The notes under the pieces are model-generated. The model saw nothing but the letters and a program-made list of their open reading frames with translations. It ran no database searches and had not been told where the DNA came from. Of a DNA stretch of 64,000 nt, positions 24,136 to 36,139 are shown one piece after another. The position numbers and the translations under genes are program-made. Source of the DNA: Streblospio benedicti (Eukaryota > Annelida > Polychaeta > Spionida > Spionidae); assembly GCA_019095985.1 (NCBI GenBank), contig CM032666.1:59395031-59459030 (forward strand), written 5' to 3'. Position 1 is the first letter of the stretch. The number at the start of each line of letters is the position of its first letter.

Positions 24136-24949
24136 TTGATATTTTCTAATATTTATTGTGCTCACAATATATTTGTATTTCTTTTCTTGGATAACCAGTA
24201 ATTTCTGGAAGTTGAGTACAATGGAAGATTCTATAATTAGTGGGGTCCTTATACACGGCACGTACTGATAGTTCATTGGAAAGTGTTCAATATGAGCCAG
24301 TTTCTAGGCAAGTTATTTCTTACCCGAAGGACCTACACGTCTGCAATAGTGGGTCAGACATATTTTGTAAATCTTCTATTAATGGTCGGGCGGTTATTGG
24401 CATACTTTTATTGGAGGGGAGGCGTTCAGTGGAGGTAGGCAAGTAAGACATGGCGGTCATGTTTGAAACGATGCATGATTTTTAGGAGCTGTACACTGTG
24501 CACCCTCGTTATAATGCGTCATGAAATGGAAGCATATTAGAAGATTTACGATAATTACTGGAGCTATATCAGCAACACAACCAAATGTTTTGAAATGTTT
24601 ATAAAATAGATAATGCTGTTCAAGTAATGCACAGTATCATTTACAAAAACAACAGTTGGCGTCTGATACAGACTGCTGTTACAAGTATGATTCAAATGAT
24701 GCATTTTGATTAATACACTGCATATTATGTTTCGGTGTTTTACTTACCACTGTAATCAATTCTAAATACGAAATCAAACATCATAATAGTACATACAAAG
24801 CATATTTTTCTAAAAGTTTTTTAAATGCTTATTTCAATATGAAATGTTTTGTTCATAATCATAGTGGTAATAAAGACATTGAAACACAATATAAATGGAA
24901 ATAAATGTAAATGTCTGGTTTATAGTCTTGATCCAAGTTTTGATCTCAC

Positions 24950-25239
24950 GACTTTACACCAGGTCATCGGCACATTCAATGATCCGCAATTGATCATTTC
25001 TCATATATATCTTTCTCAACTCCCTGGGGAGCATACCATACTGGCTGCATACGGCATTGCTGCTGTTTGCGCACGCTTATCACCGACCTGTACCTATTTA
25101 ACGTGTGGGTACCACGGAGCAGTGTGCAACCTGTTAGAGGTAAGTTTGCTCAACACTTACCATCAGACCCGACCGGGAATCGAACCCACGACCTTCTGGT
25201 CACAAGTCCAACTCCCTATCCATTCGGCCACAGAAGCAC
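24950..25239 (-). repeat. tRNA-derived SINE, copy 2 (best copy)
   Basis: On the minus strand the head begins at 25,239 with an A box TGGCCGAATGG (25,230-25,220) and a B box GGTTCGATTCC (25,186-25,176), the internal promoter of RNA polymerase III. The SINE-specific body follows and matches 8,945-9,215. Body-only fragments occur at 29,920-30,065 (plus) and 30,380-30,460 (minus). The source tRNA is not obvious. 25,240-25,718 holds no gene. Confidence 0.8.
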
Positions 25240-25718
25240 ATATGCCACCTACCGTGACTTACCAAAGCCCATACCATGGGTATATACAGAGTATATATTT
25301 GTACACACAAAAAAAAAGTTCACTCACTTGTGATAATTGCGATAAAGACAATGTACTGTATATAGCAAGTGGCATTTCCACGATGAACAGTTTCATCTAC
25401 CTCGTAATAACTTGAATACTGATAATATGAAAATTGATACATGTACATGTAGCTACATGATGTATACGACGATAAAGCTGGACACCTCCAGGTGATGAAA
25501 TGGATAACATCGGTGACCTTACAGTCCATTAAATGTATTTGCCTCTTCATTTGACAAGTAAATTCTTTCTGATACCATTGAATATGAAATTTGTAGAAAA
25601 CATCTAAACATCGTTAGGATGAGCAGAAAAAAAACTGCACTGCACTTACAAAAACATGAAAACATGGCAGGTACATGTGCAGGTACATGTAATTTTAGTG
25701 AATTTTAGTGAATAAAAG

Positions 25719-26686
25719 TCAATTGTCTGAAGAAAATGTTTCGATTGAGCCATTTGGCAATCGCTTCCATCCGTAACCAAACAAATCCAAACCTTTCTGA
25801 AAGCCAAGGCCCAGCACCGAGTGCAATAAGTCATTCGGCACAGAAGCATATAAATTTTGAATACTTGATCCAGCACTAGGAGATTTTTTGTTCGCGTGTG
25901 TCGTCAGACCTCGATGATATGGTCCTAAGTGAGTGTGAATGATGTGTGCTGAATCAACTGGTTGAGTCTCTAGTTTTACTACATAGTCGTATTTTATGTC
26001 ACACGGAAAGCATCCATTGTAAATAGGCGTCCAATGAGGATCCCTCCTTTGCAGCGTGGACCTTAAAAAATCCACAAACGATATTGAAGTGTTACGCTTT
26101 TCAGTGATTGCTTGTGTATTCTTCTCAATCCTATCAAGAAGTGCTTCAGTATAACTATCATTACCAGAGTTTTCCCCTAAGACAGATTGCTTACTAAGTG
26201 CCTTCAGAACCTTTTTTCTAAATCCATTACCTTTCCTGACTACAATCTTATCATTAAAAGCTGAAACAAGTCTGTCTAAAGGGTGACGAACAACAATCAC
26301 TTTATAGTACTCATTCAAGATTATAGATTGCTGTTCAACTGGAACAATACCAAAGCGCTTAATCCCATAGAAGTTGCTGCGCCAATGTAATTGCTTGACA
26401 TTGAAATTGGCTGGAAGAGCTTGATCATTAGTATTGTTGGCAAGTATTGCTTTCCATGTTGAACAACCTGCTTTAAGAGGCAGACACATCAAAAGCTTAT
26501 GTCTATTATCTACAAAGAGAAAACGCCCTGAGGTAATTGTGCCACTGGTGTTGTAATGTTGACAACTTTTGCGTAAATGCTGTATTCTTCTTGAAGAAAT
26601 AGATTCTGGATGGTATCCACTTGTAGTAAGATTGGGTTCATCTTCATAAGTGCTGAATAGATTTATATCATACACTGCCATTGGAC
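25719..26686 (-). CDS. Carbohydrate sulfotransferase (CHST8-14 / HNK-1ST type), catalytic exon
   Basis: This family transfers sulfate from PAPS to glycan hydroxyls in the Golgi lumen as type II membrane proteins. The exon starts at an acceptor (TTATTTTATTTATAG) and runs to a TGA, ~322 codons. It carries the family's RRIQHLRKSC lead-in, the 5'-phosphosulfate loop MCLPLKAGCSTWKAI, and the 3'-phosphate motif VVRHPLDRLVSAFNDK. FVDFLRSTL and HWTPIYNGCFPCDIKYDY follow, standard landmarks of chondroitin/dermatan/HNK-1 sulfotransferases. The C-terminal YGW..P completes the domain. The cytosolic tail and membrane anchor must lie in an upstream exon (above 26,686), which I could not find. The exact sugar acceptor cannot be told from this exon. 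Confidence 0.85.
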
Positions 26687-28355
26687 CTATAAATAAAATA
26701 ATAGAAACTTCAATGTACTGCAGAATATGCATGGGCAATTCATATATAATCTCAATTTATTGTCATGATTGATAGTAGAATATCTAATCAGATTAAAAAC
26801 TACTTTTCCTGCAAGTCATGATGCATAGGTGTTATTCGAAAAGAAAGAACCTTAGTGCCATAGGCGCTCTCGTCAGTACAGTAAATTGCTATTAGCCATG
26901 GCTTTATAATTGAGAAAAATGAATTTGAAAGAAAGGTAACAAACCGATTTTTTTTACCACGCAATCTTCTATTATCATATTGTTCTCTTAATCAAACTAC
27001 TTAAAAGTTCATCAGTCAAAACCACTGGCACTAATCAAAGACTTGGATAATCGTCATTTTGTTTGAACAATTTGGAAATATTTACATTTGAGCTACAGTT
27101 TCCACTAAGGTCCGGAAGTGGAATAGGTGTCTCATGCGAAATTTGTAACAATGCCAACATAAATCACCACGAAAAATATTGCACCATGTTAACCCACAAT
27201 TATAGGTCCCAAGTCACATTTTATCCAAAAGGGTAAACCAGTACTATAAATTAGTGATGATAGTTACTTTTTGAGTAATTATATTATCACTTGAACAAAA
27301 AACTAAATCAGATAGTTTTCTGTCAAAGAGTGCGCCTTAGCTGAAAGGCGGTTTTAAAACAACATGAACTGATCTCTTTCACAGCCACCCACTGACTTTC
27401 GGTGAAAGGCTCTCAAAGAATGAAGGGTTGTGTAGGAGACACACATAACTTCCTAAACAGTGTGGTAATCTTTGTTTACTGTGATAATTTATACATAAAA
27501 TGATTAATTATTAGGTCCATGGGTGGTGTCACAGCCAATATTGTGCTGTTTTAAGAAAAGGTCAAACTATAGAATGAGATGACACATAATTCGATGGGGT
27601 AGGAGAATTTGTTAATGTCTGTTTGATATCTTGTCATTCTTTAAATAAATTCTCTTTTCAAAGTCCCTAAGTTTAACATAGTAACGTCTATTGATGCGAG
27701 CGCCTGTGCTTAGGGCAACATGAAATGTTTCCACAGACACGAGTTAGACTATCCCAAATATCCAAATTATTGGCGTTTTTCAAAATACTCTACACTTGAT
27801 ATTCCTTTGTTTGTTCTTTAATGATGTCAAAGATACATGCGCAGGTGAATTTCATGTCATATCTACCATTTATGCCACATAAAAAGTATTTGCTGAGCCA
27901 TTTGAGTATATACATTTTTGTCAATGAGTAGCGTTCAGCTCTCTATACTGGTTTCATGAAATGTACCCAAAATCATGTTTATGAACATTGACATTTTATC
28001 AGCCTTAATGGATATTTCTGACAAGCTTTCGCTGCACTGGTGATAGAGGCTGCAATTTCATGCAGAGCTATTTTTCCAGGGGAGATATAGAATTGACAAT
28101 CAATATGGCAGTCCATTTTAGGGTGTTAATATTTTATCAAAACTCATACTAACAATTGTAAAATCAGAAGTTATTAGGAGCAACATGTCATGTGTATCAA
28201 AATAGAAAATCATTTATTCAGTCTATCTAGGGAGGCATATGCTCTGTATGTCTCTTTAAGGAACTCCAAGGAAAATACAAATAAATAGATTTTAAAGTTC
28301 TAGATAAAATATTTTTTTGAGAATTGTCACATTACTATTACTAAAAATGATAGTT
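26687..28355. other. Upstream intron or intergenic of the sulfotransferase
   Basis: AT-rich, no open frame or repeat of note. The missing 5' exon(s) of the sulfotransferase may be here, but no signal-anchor sequence was recognised. Confidence 0.4.
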
Positions 28356-28359
28356 GATG

Positions 28360-29480
28360 AAAATCCACTCTTTTTCCATCCCAGCGGACTAACGTGTTTT
28401 CATCCTAGATGATTACCCTCCTTTAACCATTCTAGCTGACTACCTCTGTCATCCTAGATGACTACCAGGCCTTCTTTAACCATTCAGTGGCGTAGGCAGG
28501 ATTTTACTGATGTGTATGCACAACTACATTTTGAAAAAAAACAGTGCCAAAGGCACTGCAACGAGTGCCGTAGGCACAAAGCCCATCAGGGGGGTCTGGT
28601 CAGGGGGGCATTCTCCCCCAGAATATTTTTGAAGATTGAAGTAAAATTATTGCATTTAGGGCAATCCGTTGACAAAAAAATTATGACTGACTTTGATTAC
28701 ATTTTTTAATAATTTTCTATTCAAATATGAGAAAATCTAATTTTATTTAACCAACCTGTTACATTAATGTCTCTTTTTTACAAAACACGTTACACATTTA
28801 TTTAGTATCTAGACAATACTCTCACTGAGGACCTTCTTGAAACAGCACATTTGAAACTAATGCAACAACATGGTCAAAATAAAGTGCTTTGATATATTTA
28901 CTATCTATCAAAATCTCATCTCCATCCAATATGTTGTGGACAAGCGTATATATAATTAGTTTTGTTACACAAACAGTACAATTGGTAGACTTAAAGTACA
29001 TAAATATTGTGTCAAAATACGGCAATTTTCCCTTCATCAATACAGGAGAGAGTTTTATTTACCTGCTACCGAACGCACGTACAATGTAGCTGACGCATCC
29101 TCCATCACATATGCTTTGGGATGGCGAACGTACACACGTATGAATCAATATGGATACGGAATCATCTTCTCATTTTATGTTATGTAAGATGTATGATCTA
29201 AATCCATTTTTGTCAAAATTTGTGATCAGAAATTAAAATTCAGTACGCACTGCGTTGTGTGCGTAACAGTAGCTACGCCACTGCCATTGTAGCTGACTAC
29301 CCCTTTCATTCTAACTGGCTATCAGGCCCCCTTTTGCCACTAGACTAACTTGCTTCCCACATGCTGCTTGATTATACTAGACACATATTCTCCCCAATAC
29401 CTAGCTACCTAACATCCATTCTAGCTGACCACAGCCGCTTTCACAGTTTCCAAGTACAGCTGCCTACCAAACATCTTCTC
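28360..29480. repeat. Degenerate ~25-bp minisatellite interrupted by a hAT-like element
   Basis: On both sides of the inserted element the text repeats variants of CATTCTAGCTGACTACC (28,360-28,484 and 29,284-29,480), a decayed tandem array that was once continuous. Confidence 0.6.
28485..29283. mobile_element. Non-autonomous hAT-like DNA transposon, 799 bp
   Basis: Terminal inverted repeats CAGTGGCGTAGGCAG on the left and the inverse of CAGTGGCGTAGCTAC on the right, the usual hAT end sequence. The flanks share CCATT on both sides (28,480-28,484 and 29,284-29,288). hAT elements normally make 8-bp duplications; only five bases match here. No transposase frame. Confidence 0.75.
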
Positions 29481-29603
29481 TGTTCTATCTAATTCATCAA
29501 ATAAAACATTATTAGATTTAAACCACAAAGTTATACCATAGAAGTTACTGCTGTAAGATTAAAAGGTCGAAAGTTTTGTGAACAACGACAGACGTTACTT
29601 CAC

Positions 29604-29697
29604 CAAACAGGTATAGATCGGCCGTGGATGTGGCAGTGCTATGCCACACATACTCGTGCGAGGTCCCCCAGTCGTCTAGGAAGGCAGCGGGGTCTTC
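29604..29697 (-). CDS. Candidate exon, unrecognised minus-strand gene
   Basis: The acceptor CCCCCCTTCCTTCAG and donor TTTG|GTGAAG flank 31 codons reading EDPAAFLDDWGTSHEYVW and ending TADLYLFG (phase 0 in, phase 1 out). The exon is GC-rich against AT-rich flanks. It lies on the same strand as the fibronectin type III exons at 39 kb and could belong to that gene, but nothing proves it. Confidence 0.4.
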
Positions 29698-29919
29698 CTG
29701 AAGGAAGGGGGGCAAGGGGGGCATCAGCTCTATAATCCCCCCGTCTCACTGGTACGTGCTGAGGATGAGTGCTATGCGTAAGGACTGAACCCCACCCTCT
29801 CCCCCTCAAGATGTTTGAAATTCTGAATGCTCACAGGCTGTGGGAGGTGTGGGGGCACATGCCTCCTACCCCCACCTTCTTCCCCCTTGATCAGCCTATG
29901 CCCATATGATTGAGATTGC

Positions 29920-30065
29920 TGGTGGGTGTTGAGCAAACTCATATTTAACAGGCTGCATACTGCACCTTTGTACGTACACATTACAGGATAGGTACAGGTG
30001 AGGCGAGCAAGAATCCCAATGACCTGGTGTAAATGTAAATCCCAATGAGACGGGGGATCCCTTGT
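29920..30065 (+). repeat. SINE body fragment
   Basis: Shares GTTGAGCAAACT, AACAGGCTGCA and GACCTGGTGTAAA with the minus-strand orientation of the SINE at 24,950, but lacks the tRNA head. A further piece in the other orientation lies at 30,380-30,460. Confidence 0.5.
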
Positions 30066-30621
30066 CCGCTTTTATGTTGACATGGTGCATAAGATTTTGA
30101 GTTTTAGGCTAGATCCTATATGTATCTTTATTATATGTGTGCGGGAGTAACTTATGAATCATGTTTATAATCATCATGTTGCATTGAAGTTATTATTTGG
30201 TGCAGATCATATTAAATAAATCATATCACTGTTCATATATTCTACACGTGAGCAGGAACCACACCCACAATTGTTATTCATTATAAACGAGCTCATGATG
30301 CCAACGAAGCTGGATGCAGTTATGACCCAGATGAATTTCGACATGAAAACTCTCTTTGAAAAACCTCGACCTGCCCTAGCGAATTTACATCTACACCTGG
30401 TCATTGGCATCCTTACCAAACTATATAATATCTTTCTTCACTCCCCAGGGAGCATCTACTTGATAAGGCTGTATGTGTATGAATGTTTTAATAACTTACC
30501 ATTCAAATATGGATTCTGTTTGAAAGCCAAGAATATGCACAATGTTAAAAAAAATGCCAAAACCAATATATTCGTGTAAAATTTGAGGAATTGCATATTC
30601 TATCATTTTATTGCCTCCTGT

Positions 30622-30846
30622 AGCTACGTGTAAGTGCCTTGAAGCTTATTATCCTCAATATGTAAAGTCCACAATGGGTTTATTCTACATATTGTCAGAC
30701 AAGATGTGTTTTCACGCTGATGTGTCATGTTATGTTATGCAAATCGAAGTGAGCGAATCTATTACAAACACCATAACCATCTCATTGAAATGCGATCAAC
30801 CATCTGTTGCCATGAGCAAATATGGCAATAATCATTACAGGTATTG
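30622..30846 (+). CDS. Candidate terminal exon, Cys-rich unrecognised protein
   Basis: The acceptor ATTGCCTCCTGTAG precedes 30,622. The frame (two bases of a split codon, then ATCKCLEAYYPQYVKS..) runs 74 codons to a TGA and contains four cysteines and alternating strands (MQIEVSESITNTITISLKC), like a small extracellular beta domain. An AATAAA lies at 30,985, 139 bases past the stop, which favours a last exon. A donor-like CAG|GTATTG just before the stop is an alternative end. Upstream exons were not found. Confidence 0.35.
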
Positions 30847-30984
30847 ATTATAAATGTGTTGCCATCAAGCTCATGTTTTTATTACTATTAACTGTTCTTT
30901 GAATTATTCCCATGTTTGAAAACTGTATTTACATATTTGTTATGTTGTATTATGATTTTGAGGGTTTTTGGTTTGGATTGAAAG

Positions 30985-30990
30985 AATAAA
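30985..30990 (+). promoter_or_regulatory. AATAAA polyadenylation signal (candidate)
   Basis: The hexamer lies 139 bases after the stop codon of the candidate terminal exon at 30,622-30,846. Confidence 0.35.
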
Positions 30991-31035
30991 TTTAAAATTA
31001 AAGAATTTAAATAGTGTTCATTAGTTTTCATTTGG

Positions 31036-31107
31036 TAGCAGAGCGTAGTTACGATCCACGGACCTCTGGGTTATGGACCCAGCACGCTTCCTCTGCGCAA
31101 TTCTGCA
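31036..31107 (-). tRNA. Initiator tRNA-Met (CAT)-like gene or retropseudogene
   Basis: Seventy-two bases on the minus strand align throughout with eukaryotic initiator tRNA: GCGCAG D-arm start, GGAAGCGTGCTGGG, anticodon loop TCCATAA closed by CTGGG/CCCAG, AGGTC, a T-arm CGTGG/CTACG with loop ATCGTAA (A54-type loop of initiators), and 3' CTCTGCTA. Two acceptor-stem pairs (first and seventh) are broken, and ATT replaces the usual GTGG-like start of the D region. A CCA follows directly in the genome (31,035-31,033), which eukaryotic tRNA genes do not encode. That points to a reverse-transcribed mature tRNA, or to chance. Confidence 0.7.
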
Positions 31108-32200
31108 TTTTTTTTACATGCTCTAACTTTTAATGTTACAATTTGATTGTAGTAGTACACATAGGATCAGGTAAAGCATTCTTAAATATTTCTAATAATT
31201 CTACCAAATTTTAACTTGTAAATTTAACATCTAATGATCTCATTACATCCAAGGGGTATACATAAGGGGTCATGTCTATACAAAAAAAAATGAAAATAAG
31301 GGATCATGGCTATACCAAGAGAGTGAAAAAAGGTAACCCATTTTGTAGACACATCTGTACTAACACCAACAATCCAATGGGGGGCGGGGCACTTCCATAT
31401 ATCGGTCAACACCGGTCAACGGGTATGCTCCCAACTCAACTGCTTGTCTTTACGCAATGCAGCTATGAAATACCTAATTTTTGTCATAATCAACTATAAA
31501 ATATTTTTTCTTTATGAAAGATGGCTATGAAATTGTGCACCAAAACTTTTCGGGGGAAGCTCTCTGATATCAAGGGAAGTGCTCCCCACCCGGGAGGGGG
31601 TGGGGGGTGCGGGGGTTCTATCTCACACAGAACATGAAGGGAAATCCTTTTAACTATCAGAATTTAGCAATTGGTTACAGGGGTAGAATTGAAGCTGTTG
31701 GTGGAGGGAATCTGTATTTTATGTATGATTAGGTGTGTGGTTCAATGAGTTGAAGATTTTCTGATGAGAGCTTGATCTTCACTTCATGATATAGAGAGTG
31801 TTCTGTATGAGGAAACTAATCAGTCTAAAAAAGATTCTCAACTAAAACTTTTGGGAACTGTTAAAAGAACGTGGTCATGTTGAATTTGATTGACTTTGAA
31901 TGCCTGTTAAAACTATACAAGAAACATTTGGTGTGTGCTTGTGTCAGAGGATAATACAAATGTAGCTATTCTCAGTCAGATAATGCTGACAGATTTAGGC
32001 ACCATACCAAAGAACAATCCCGCCGTAAATATAGTACAGACGCAGTGATGGATCCAGGATTCGAAGGGGGCCAGTGCCTGAAATTTTTGTTTCGCAAGGC
32101 AGGGACCCGCGGACGGAGATTTTGATGTCTCGAGGGGGTAGTTATATAAAGATAACAACATAAGAACAACTATTTCAAAATACAAATTAAACATAATATA
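31108..32200. other. Intergenic
   Basis: No gene supported. A hAT-style GATGGATCCAGGATT motif near 32,048 suggests one transposon end. Confidence 0.4.
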
Positions 32201-32204
32201 TTTT

Positions 32205-32770
32205 CATCCGAGATTGAGAGACCGTGGGTGGGGTTTGAGAGTATATGTCAGGGAGTAAGCTTGAGAGATGGCGGCTGCTTGTGAGTTTTTTTGTGTTTTT
32301 TTTTGGGGGGATGGGGTGGGGGGGGTGGGGGTGGGGGCTTGAGAGAAGGGGGGCTTGTGAATATACGGCTGTGGTGGTTGGGGGGTAGGGTTGAGAGAAT
32401 GGGGACCTGTGAGCATACGCCTGGTATCTTGAGATAAAGCTGCGGTTTGAGAGAAGCGGGGGGGGGGGGGTTCTGAGTATATGTTGGCTTGAGAGAATGT
32501 GAGAGCTTGAGAGAATGGGTGGCTTGTGAGTATATGGCTGGGAGTAGGTTTGAGAGATGGCTGTGGCTTGTGAGAGTATGGGGAGGAGGAGGGTGGAGCT
32601 TGGCTTGAAAGAGGGGGGACTGAGGGGCTTTTGAGTATATGGCTGGGAGAAGGCTTGGCTTGAGGGAATGTGTGTGTTTGGGAGGGGGATTATGAGTATA
32701 CACTTGAGGGGTAAGGGTTAACTTGAGAGAAAGTGAGGGCTTGAGAGAATTGGGGGGGGGGGTATATGGC
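32205..32770. repeat. Degenerate G-rich minisatellite
   Basis: Variants of GGCTTGAGAGAATGGG and CTTGTGAGTATATGGCTGG alternate about ten times with G-runs. The 195-codon proline-rich frame on the minus strand (repeated SLKPSL) is a by-product of the repeat. 32,771-33,524 is plain non-coding sequence. Confidence 0.85.
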
Positions 32771-33524
32771 ACAGTTGTCGATCGTATAAATACTAGTATA
32801 CAATTTTGATACACATAATCTGCTGTACTATGCAATTTGATTCATATATATAAATCTAGGTACTTGTTTTAACTAAATAGTTTATTTTGAACATCAATAT
32901 CACATGCATCGCCTTATGTTTGTTAAACAGTCACTGTTTTGCGGGAATACACGACTATGGATAAACAACATGGTTTGTAAATGTTCCTGTACAGTTTTTT
33001 CCGGGATGTCAGCGCCCAGAAAATGTCTATATTTTGTAGATCATTAATGAATGAATTTTCATTCATAGTTATTTATATTTCTAATCATAAAATGCAAATA
33101 TATCACGTCAAAACCAGCCAATTTATAATTCATTTGTACACAACGGCGTTTGTTGACCATCCTCTACCGGGCACCTGCGCGCACCTGCTGGGAACGCAGA
33201 TATGGACGTGTTGCATATCTAGTTAAACTATCTCTGGAATTAGTTCATTTCTTCAACCAACTAAATCTGATCTGTGAAGAAATGTTTTTTCTAAAGTTCA
33301 AATTGCTTTAATAGAAAAAGATTTAATTAAACGTTTCAAATTTTCATTACTTTTACACTCTGAACATACTTATAAACTGAACAACAGAAAAAAACTTTAA
33401 TATTGATGTAGGATTTTCAAAACTAATGTCTCTTTAACTTTAAAATTCATCTTTGATTTACGCTGTCACAATTGATTTTCTCCTATCTGATCAGCTTTTA
33501 GTCAAGCTCATTTTTTCTTCTTTG

Positions 33525-33640
33525 TCACTTCTCACATTCACTGTCCTTATAATAAAATGTATCACCTATGAGGCATAAGACGTGACTATTTGTGATGTGA
33601 TAATCAAGTCTCGTCTTTGGGCCAATGATTTCTTACTGTT
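33525..33640 (-). other. Fossil fingers in the 3' region of the nine-finger gene
   Basis: Downstream of the stop the minus strand still reads KKSLAQRRDLI (helix of a lost finger), then a tract matching the SGDTFY..SECEK tail. The same tail follows the other family members. Confidence 0.6.
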
Positions 33641-33644
33641 ACTG

Positions 33645-34547
33645 TTAATGTTTCTCACCACCAGTGTGGGTTCTCATGTGCTTGGTCAAGCTGCTTCTTT
33701 CACAAAAACACTTCCCACAATTGCTACACGTGTAAGGTTTTTCACCAGTGTGAATTCTCATGTGGCTGGTCAAATGGCTACTTTGACTGAAACACTTCCC
33801 ACATTCACTGCAACCATATGGTTTCTCCCCAGTGTGGATTCTCACGTGGGTGGTCAAATGGCTTCTGTGACTGAAATACTTCCCACATTCCCTGCAACCA
33901 TATGCTTTCTCCCCAGTGTGGAATATCATGTGTTTATTAAAGTCACTACTGCAAATAAAACACTTCCCACATATACTACACATATATGGTTTCTCACCAG
34001 TATGAATTCTCATGTGTTGGGTCAATTTGCCACCTTGCCTAAAACACTTTCCACATTCACTACACAAATAAGGTTTCTCACCCGTGTGGGTTTTCATGTG
34101 ACTGGTCAAGTGGCTATTGTACCTGAAACATTTCCCACATTCACTGCACGTGTAAGGTTTCACATCTGTGTGGACTCGCATGTGGTCTGTCAAATGGCTA
34201 CTTTGCCTGAAACACTTTCCACATTCACTGCAACCATATGGTTTCTCCCCGGTGTGGATTCTCATGTGCCTGGTTAAGCTGGCACTAAGAGTAAAATTCT
34301 TTCCACATTCATTACAACTGTAAAGTTTCTCACTGGTATGTATGCGTAGATGTGCCAACAAAGTTCTTCGACATTGTAGCATCTTCTCACACACTGGACA
34401 CTGATGTTTCACACCAGTCTGGATGGTTAGTTCCGTGTAAAAACACCGATCAACGTCGAATTGTTTTGCTTGTTCTTTTCTTTTGTTATCCATGTCTGCT
34501 TGATCAACGTGGTATTCGTTTGGTTGTTCTTTCCTTTTGTTATCCAT
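33645..34547 (-). CDS. C2H2 zinc-finger protein, nine fingers, intact
   Basis: A 300-residue single coding exon behind a 5'-UTR acceptor (GTTTTTAG|GAGATAATGG). Nine fingers at residues 48-70, 76-98, 104-126, 132-154, 160-182, 188-210, 216-238, 244-266 and 272-294 keep all C2H2 ligands. Linkers are mostly TGEKP, with TSEKL, TDVKP and TGEKA variants. The first finger ([18 protein letters not shown]) is the family's hallmark. The N-terminus is duplicated: MDNKRKEQ..D occurs at residues 1 and 19. Long C2H2 arrays bind specific DNA in the nucleus; no KRAB, SCAN or BTB effector is present, so activity as activator or repressor is open. The 3' flank (33,525-33,640) carries finger remnants. Confidence 0.92.
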   Translation of the reverse strand: MDNKRKEQPNEYHVDQADMDNKRKEQAKQFDVDRCFYTELTIQTGVKHQCPVCEKMLQCRRTLLAHLRIHTSEKLYSCNECGKNFTLSASLTRHMRIHTGEKPYGCSECGKCFRQSSHLTDHMRVHTDVKPYTCSECGKCFRYNSHLTSHMKTHTGEKPYLCSECGKCFRQGGKLTQHMRIHTGEKPYMCSICGKCFICSSDFNKHMIFHTGEKAYGCRECGKYFSHRSHLTTHVRIHTGEKPYGCSECGKCFSQSSHLTSHMRIHTGEKPYTCSNCGKCFCERSSLTKHMRTHTGGEKH

Positions 34548-34850
34548 TATCTCCTAAAAACTTTTAATGTTTACACACTATCGCGTTGAAGTTAATGGTG
34601 CATAATAAATGTACATTTAAAACCTAATAAAGATTTCATTAGACTTACTATTTGTTTAATGCCATGTTATACACAATGCTTTCTTTTGCATAGCCTTAGA
34701 TTTTAATAATAATTGATTAATTTTGATTCAAATCAAATATTTCAAATCTGACAAGTAAGTAACATTTTGATTAAAAATACGTTTTTTTTTCTTTTTCGAT
34801 CACAACGCACACGGACGTTTGCAATAATCATAACAAATTAACCCACTAAA

Positions 34851-34993
34851 TAGGGCCGGTCAGGCTGTATTCTACATACACATCATGCCTAAAACGTCAC
34901 GAAAATTTCGTGTGCGTTATTGTCAATAATATTGACATGTTAAGACGTGCTTTTTGGACGTGATACGGCCGTGATATTGTATGTGACCGGCCC
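34851..34993. repeat. Small MITE, 143 bp
   Basis: Perfect 11-bp ends AGGGCCGGTCA and TGACCGGCCCT, with the inner 15-base near-palindrome CACGAAAATTTCGTG. No coding sequence. 34,548-34,850 and 34,994-35,958 hold no other feature. Confidence 0.65.
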
Positions 34994-35958
34994 TTTGCTC
35001 TTGAAGCAGATGATTGTCAGTTGTAATATGTCCTGTATATTTCAAAAGAAACAAATATTTTTTACATATTTGTGCTTAATTCGAATGCGATTTACGAAAT
35101 TTAGTAGATGCGTTACAGGGAAACCTCACTTCAGGTTCAATATACGGTGTAAGTATTCTTGGTCCCGATTGTGGAGTAGACAAGAATAGTGACATATTCT
35201 CATATCTAATCTCTGTCCTTTCTTGATGGGATCCTCACAATGCCGACACTGATAACCGTAATGTACATTACATTCATCCAAGATGGCGGAATGTAGATTT
35301 CATCACTTTGAATTTTCTACATTAATTTTCTAATCACTGTTTAACAGTAATTATGGGGTAGTGCAGCGCATTATTACATTGGGAATCTTAGGAATCATTG
35401 TGAGCATATAATGGTGGTTTGTTTTGATGATATTTGACCAAAATAATTTCGCCGATGATATACGCGTAATGATTCTTTATTGATAACCGTAATGTTGATC
35501 AGAATTATTTTAAAGATAACCGTAATAATTGTAGTAGTGTTTAAATTAATACATGTTTTAAGTATCTAAACTGCCTATATACATTTGTATCTAATTATGT
35601 TTTGTTATAAGCACTTAAAGCTTACCTTCAATACGTTTTTTTCCAGATATTACATTACATTGCTATCACTGTAAAGGCCGTCCCCCACTAGTTTCGCCGT
35701 AAGGTCGACGCATAAATTCTAGGGATTTCCAGGCAAAAAAATTATACGTCGAGCATCTGCTGATAGATGACCCCTTTTGGCATTAAATGATTCCCAGTTC
35801 GCCGGAAGCAGTGGGACGCGGTTGTTTAAAACACTACATTCTAATGAATTATTTAACCATTATACTCAGCACCATTCAGAAGAAAATGTTCACTTCAACA
35901 AAGATTTTTAAATGAAACATATGGACAATTGTTTTAAAGTCAGTACATTTTGGTATAG

Positions 35959-36139
35959 ATGTAGCAATAATAAAGGAGTGCTTGGCAGCAGGAGACAAAT
36001 CCTACATGGACATTGAGAAAAAGATGCTGACATTCAAGAGATGTGCGAAGACGCAAGGCTTTGATGATAATAATGATTGTATGGCTGATGTTGAAAGTCA
36101 AAAGACAAAGTCGAAGCGTATGCCATTGAAAGTGAGACA
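35959..36139 (+). CDS. Candidate exon A, unrecognised plus-strand gene
   Basis: Acceptor TTTTGGTATAG and donor ACA|GTAAGT around 59 codons: VAIIKECLAAGDKSYMDIE, KKMLTFKRCAKTQGF, DVESQKTKSKRMPLKVR. The basic, lysine-rich composition is coding-like. It ends in phase 2, and the next candidate exon (36,393) supplies the one missing base and stays open. No family recognised. Confidence 0.45.

Noticed and set aside
32248-32835. 195-codon proline-rich minus-strand frame
   Set aside because: Follows the degenerate G-rich minisatellite and changes with each unit; no start context, splice site or domain.
33582-34277. 231-codon plus-strand frame opposite the nine-finger gene
   Set aside because: Mirror of the zinc-finger repeats (SVDSHVxGQ pattern); the same antisense frame appears opposite the 49 and 60 kb genes.
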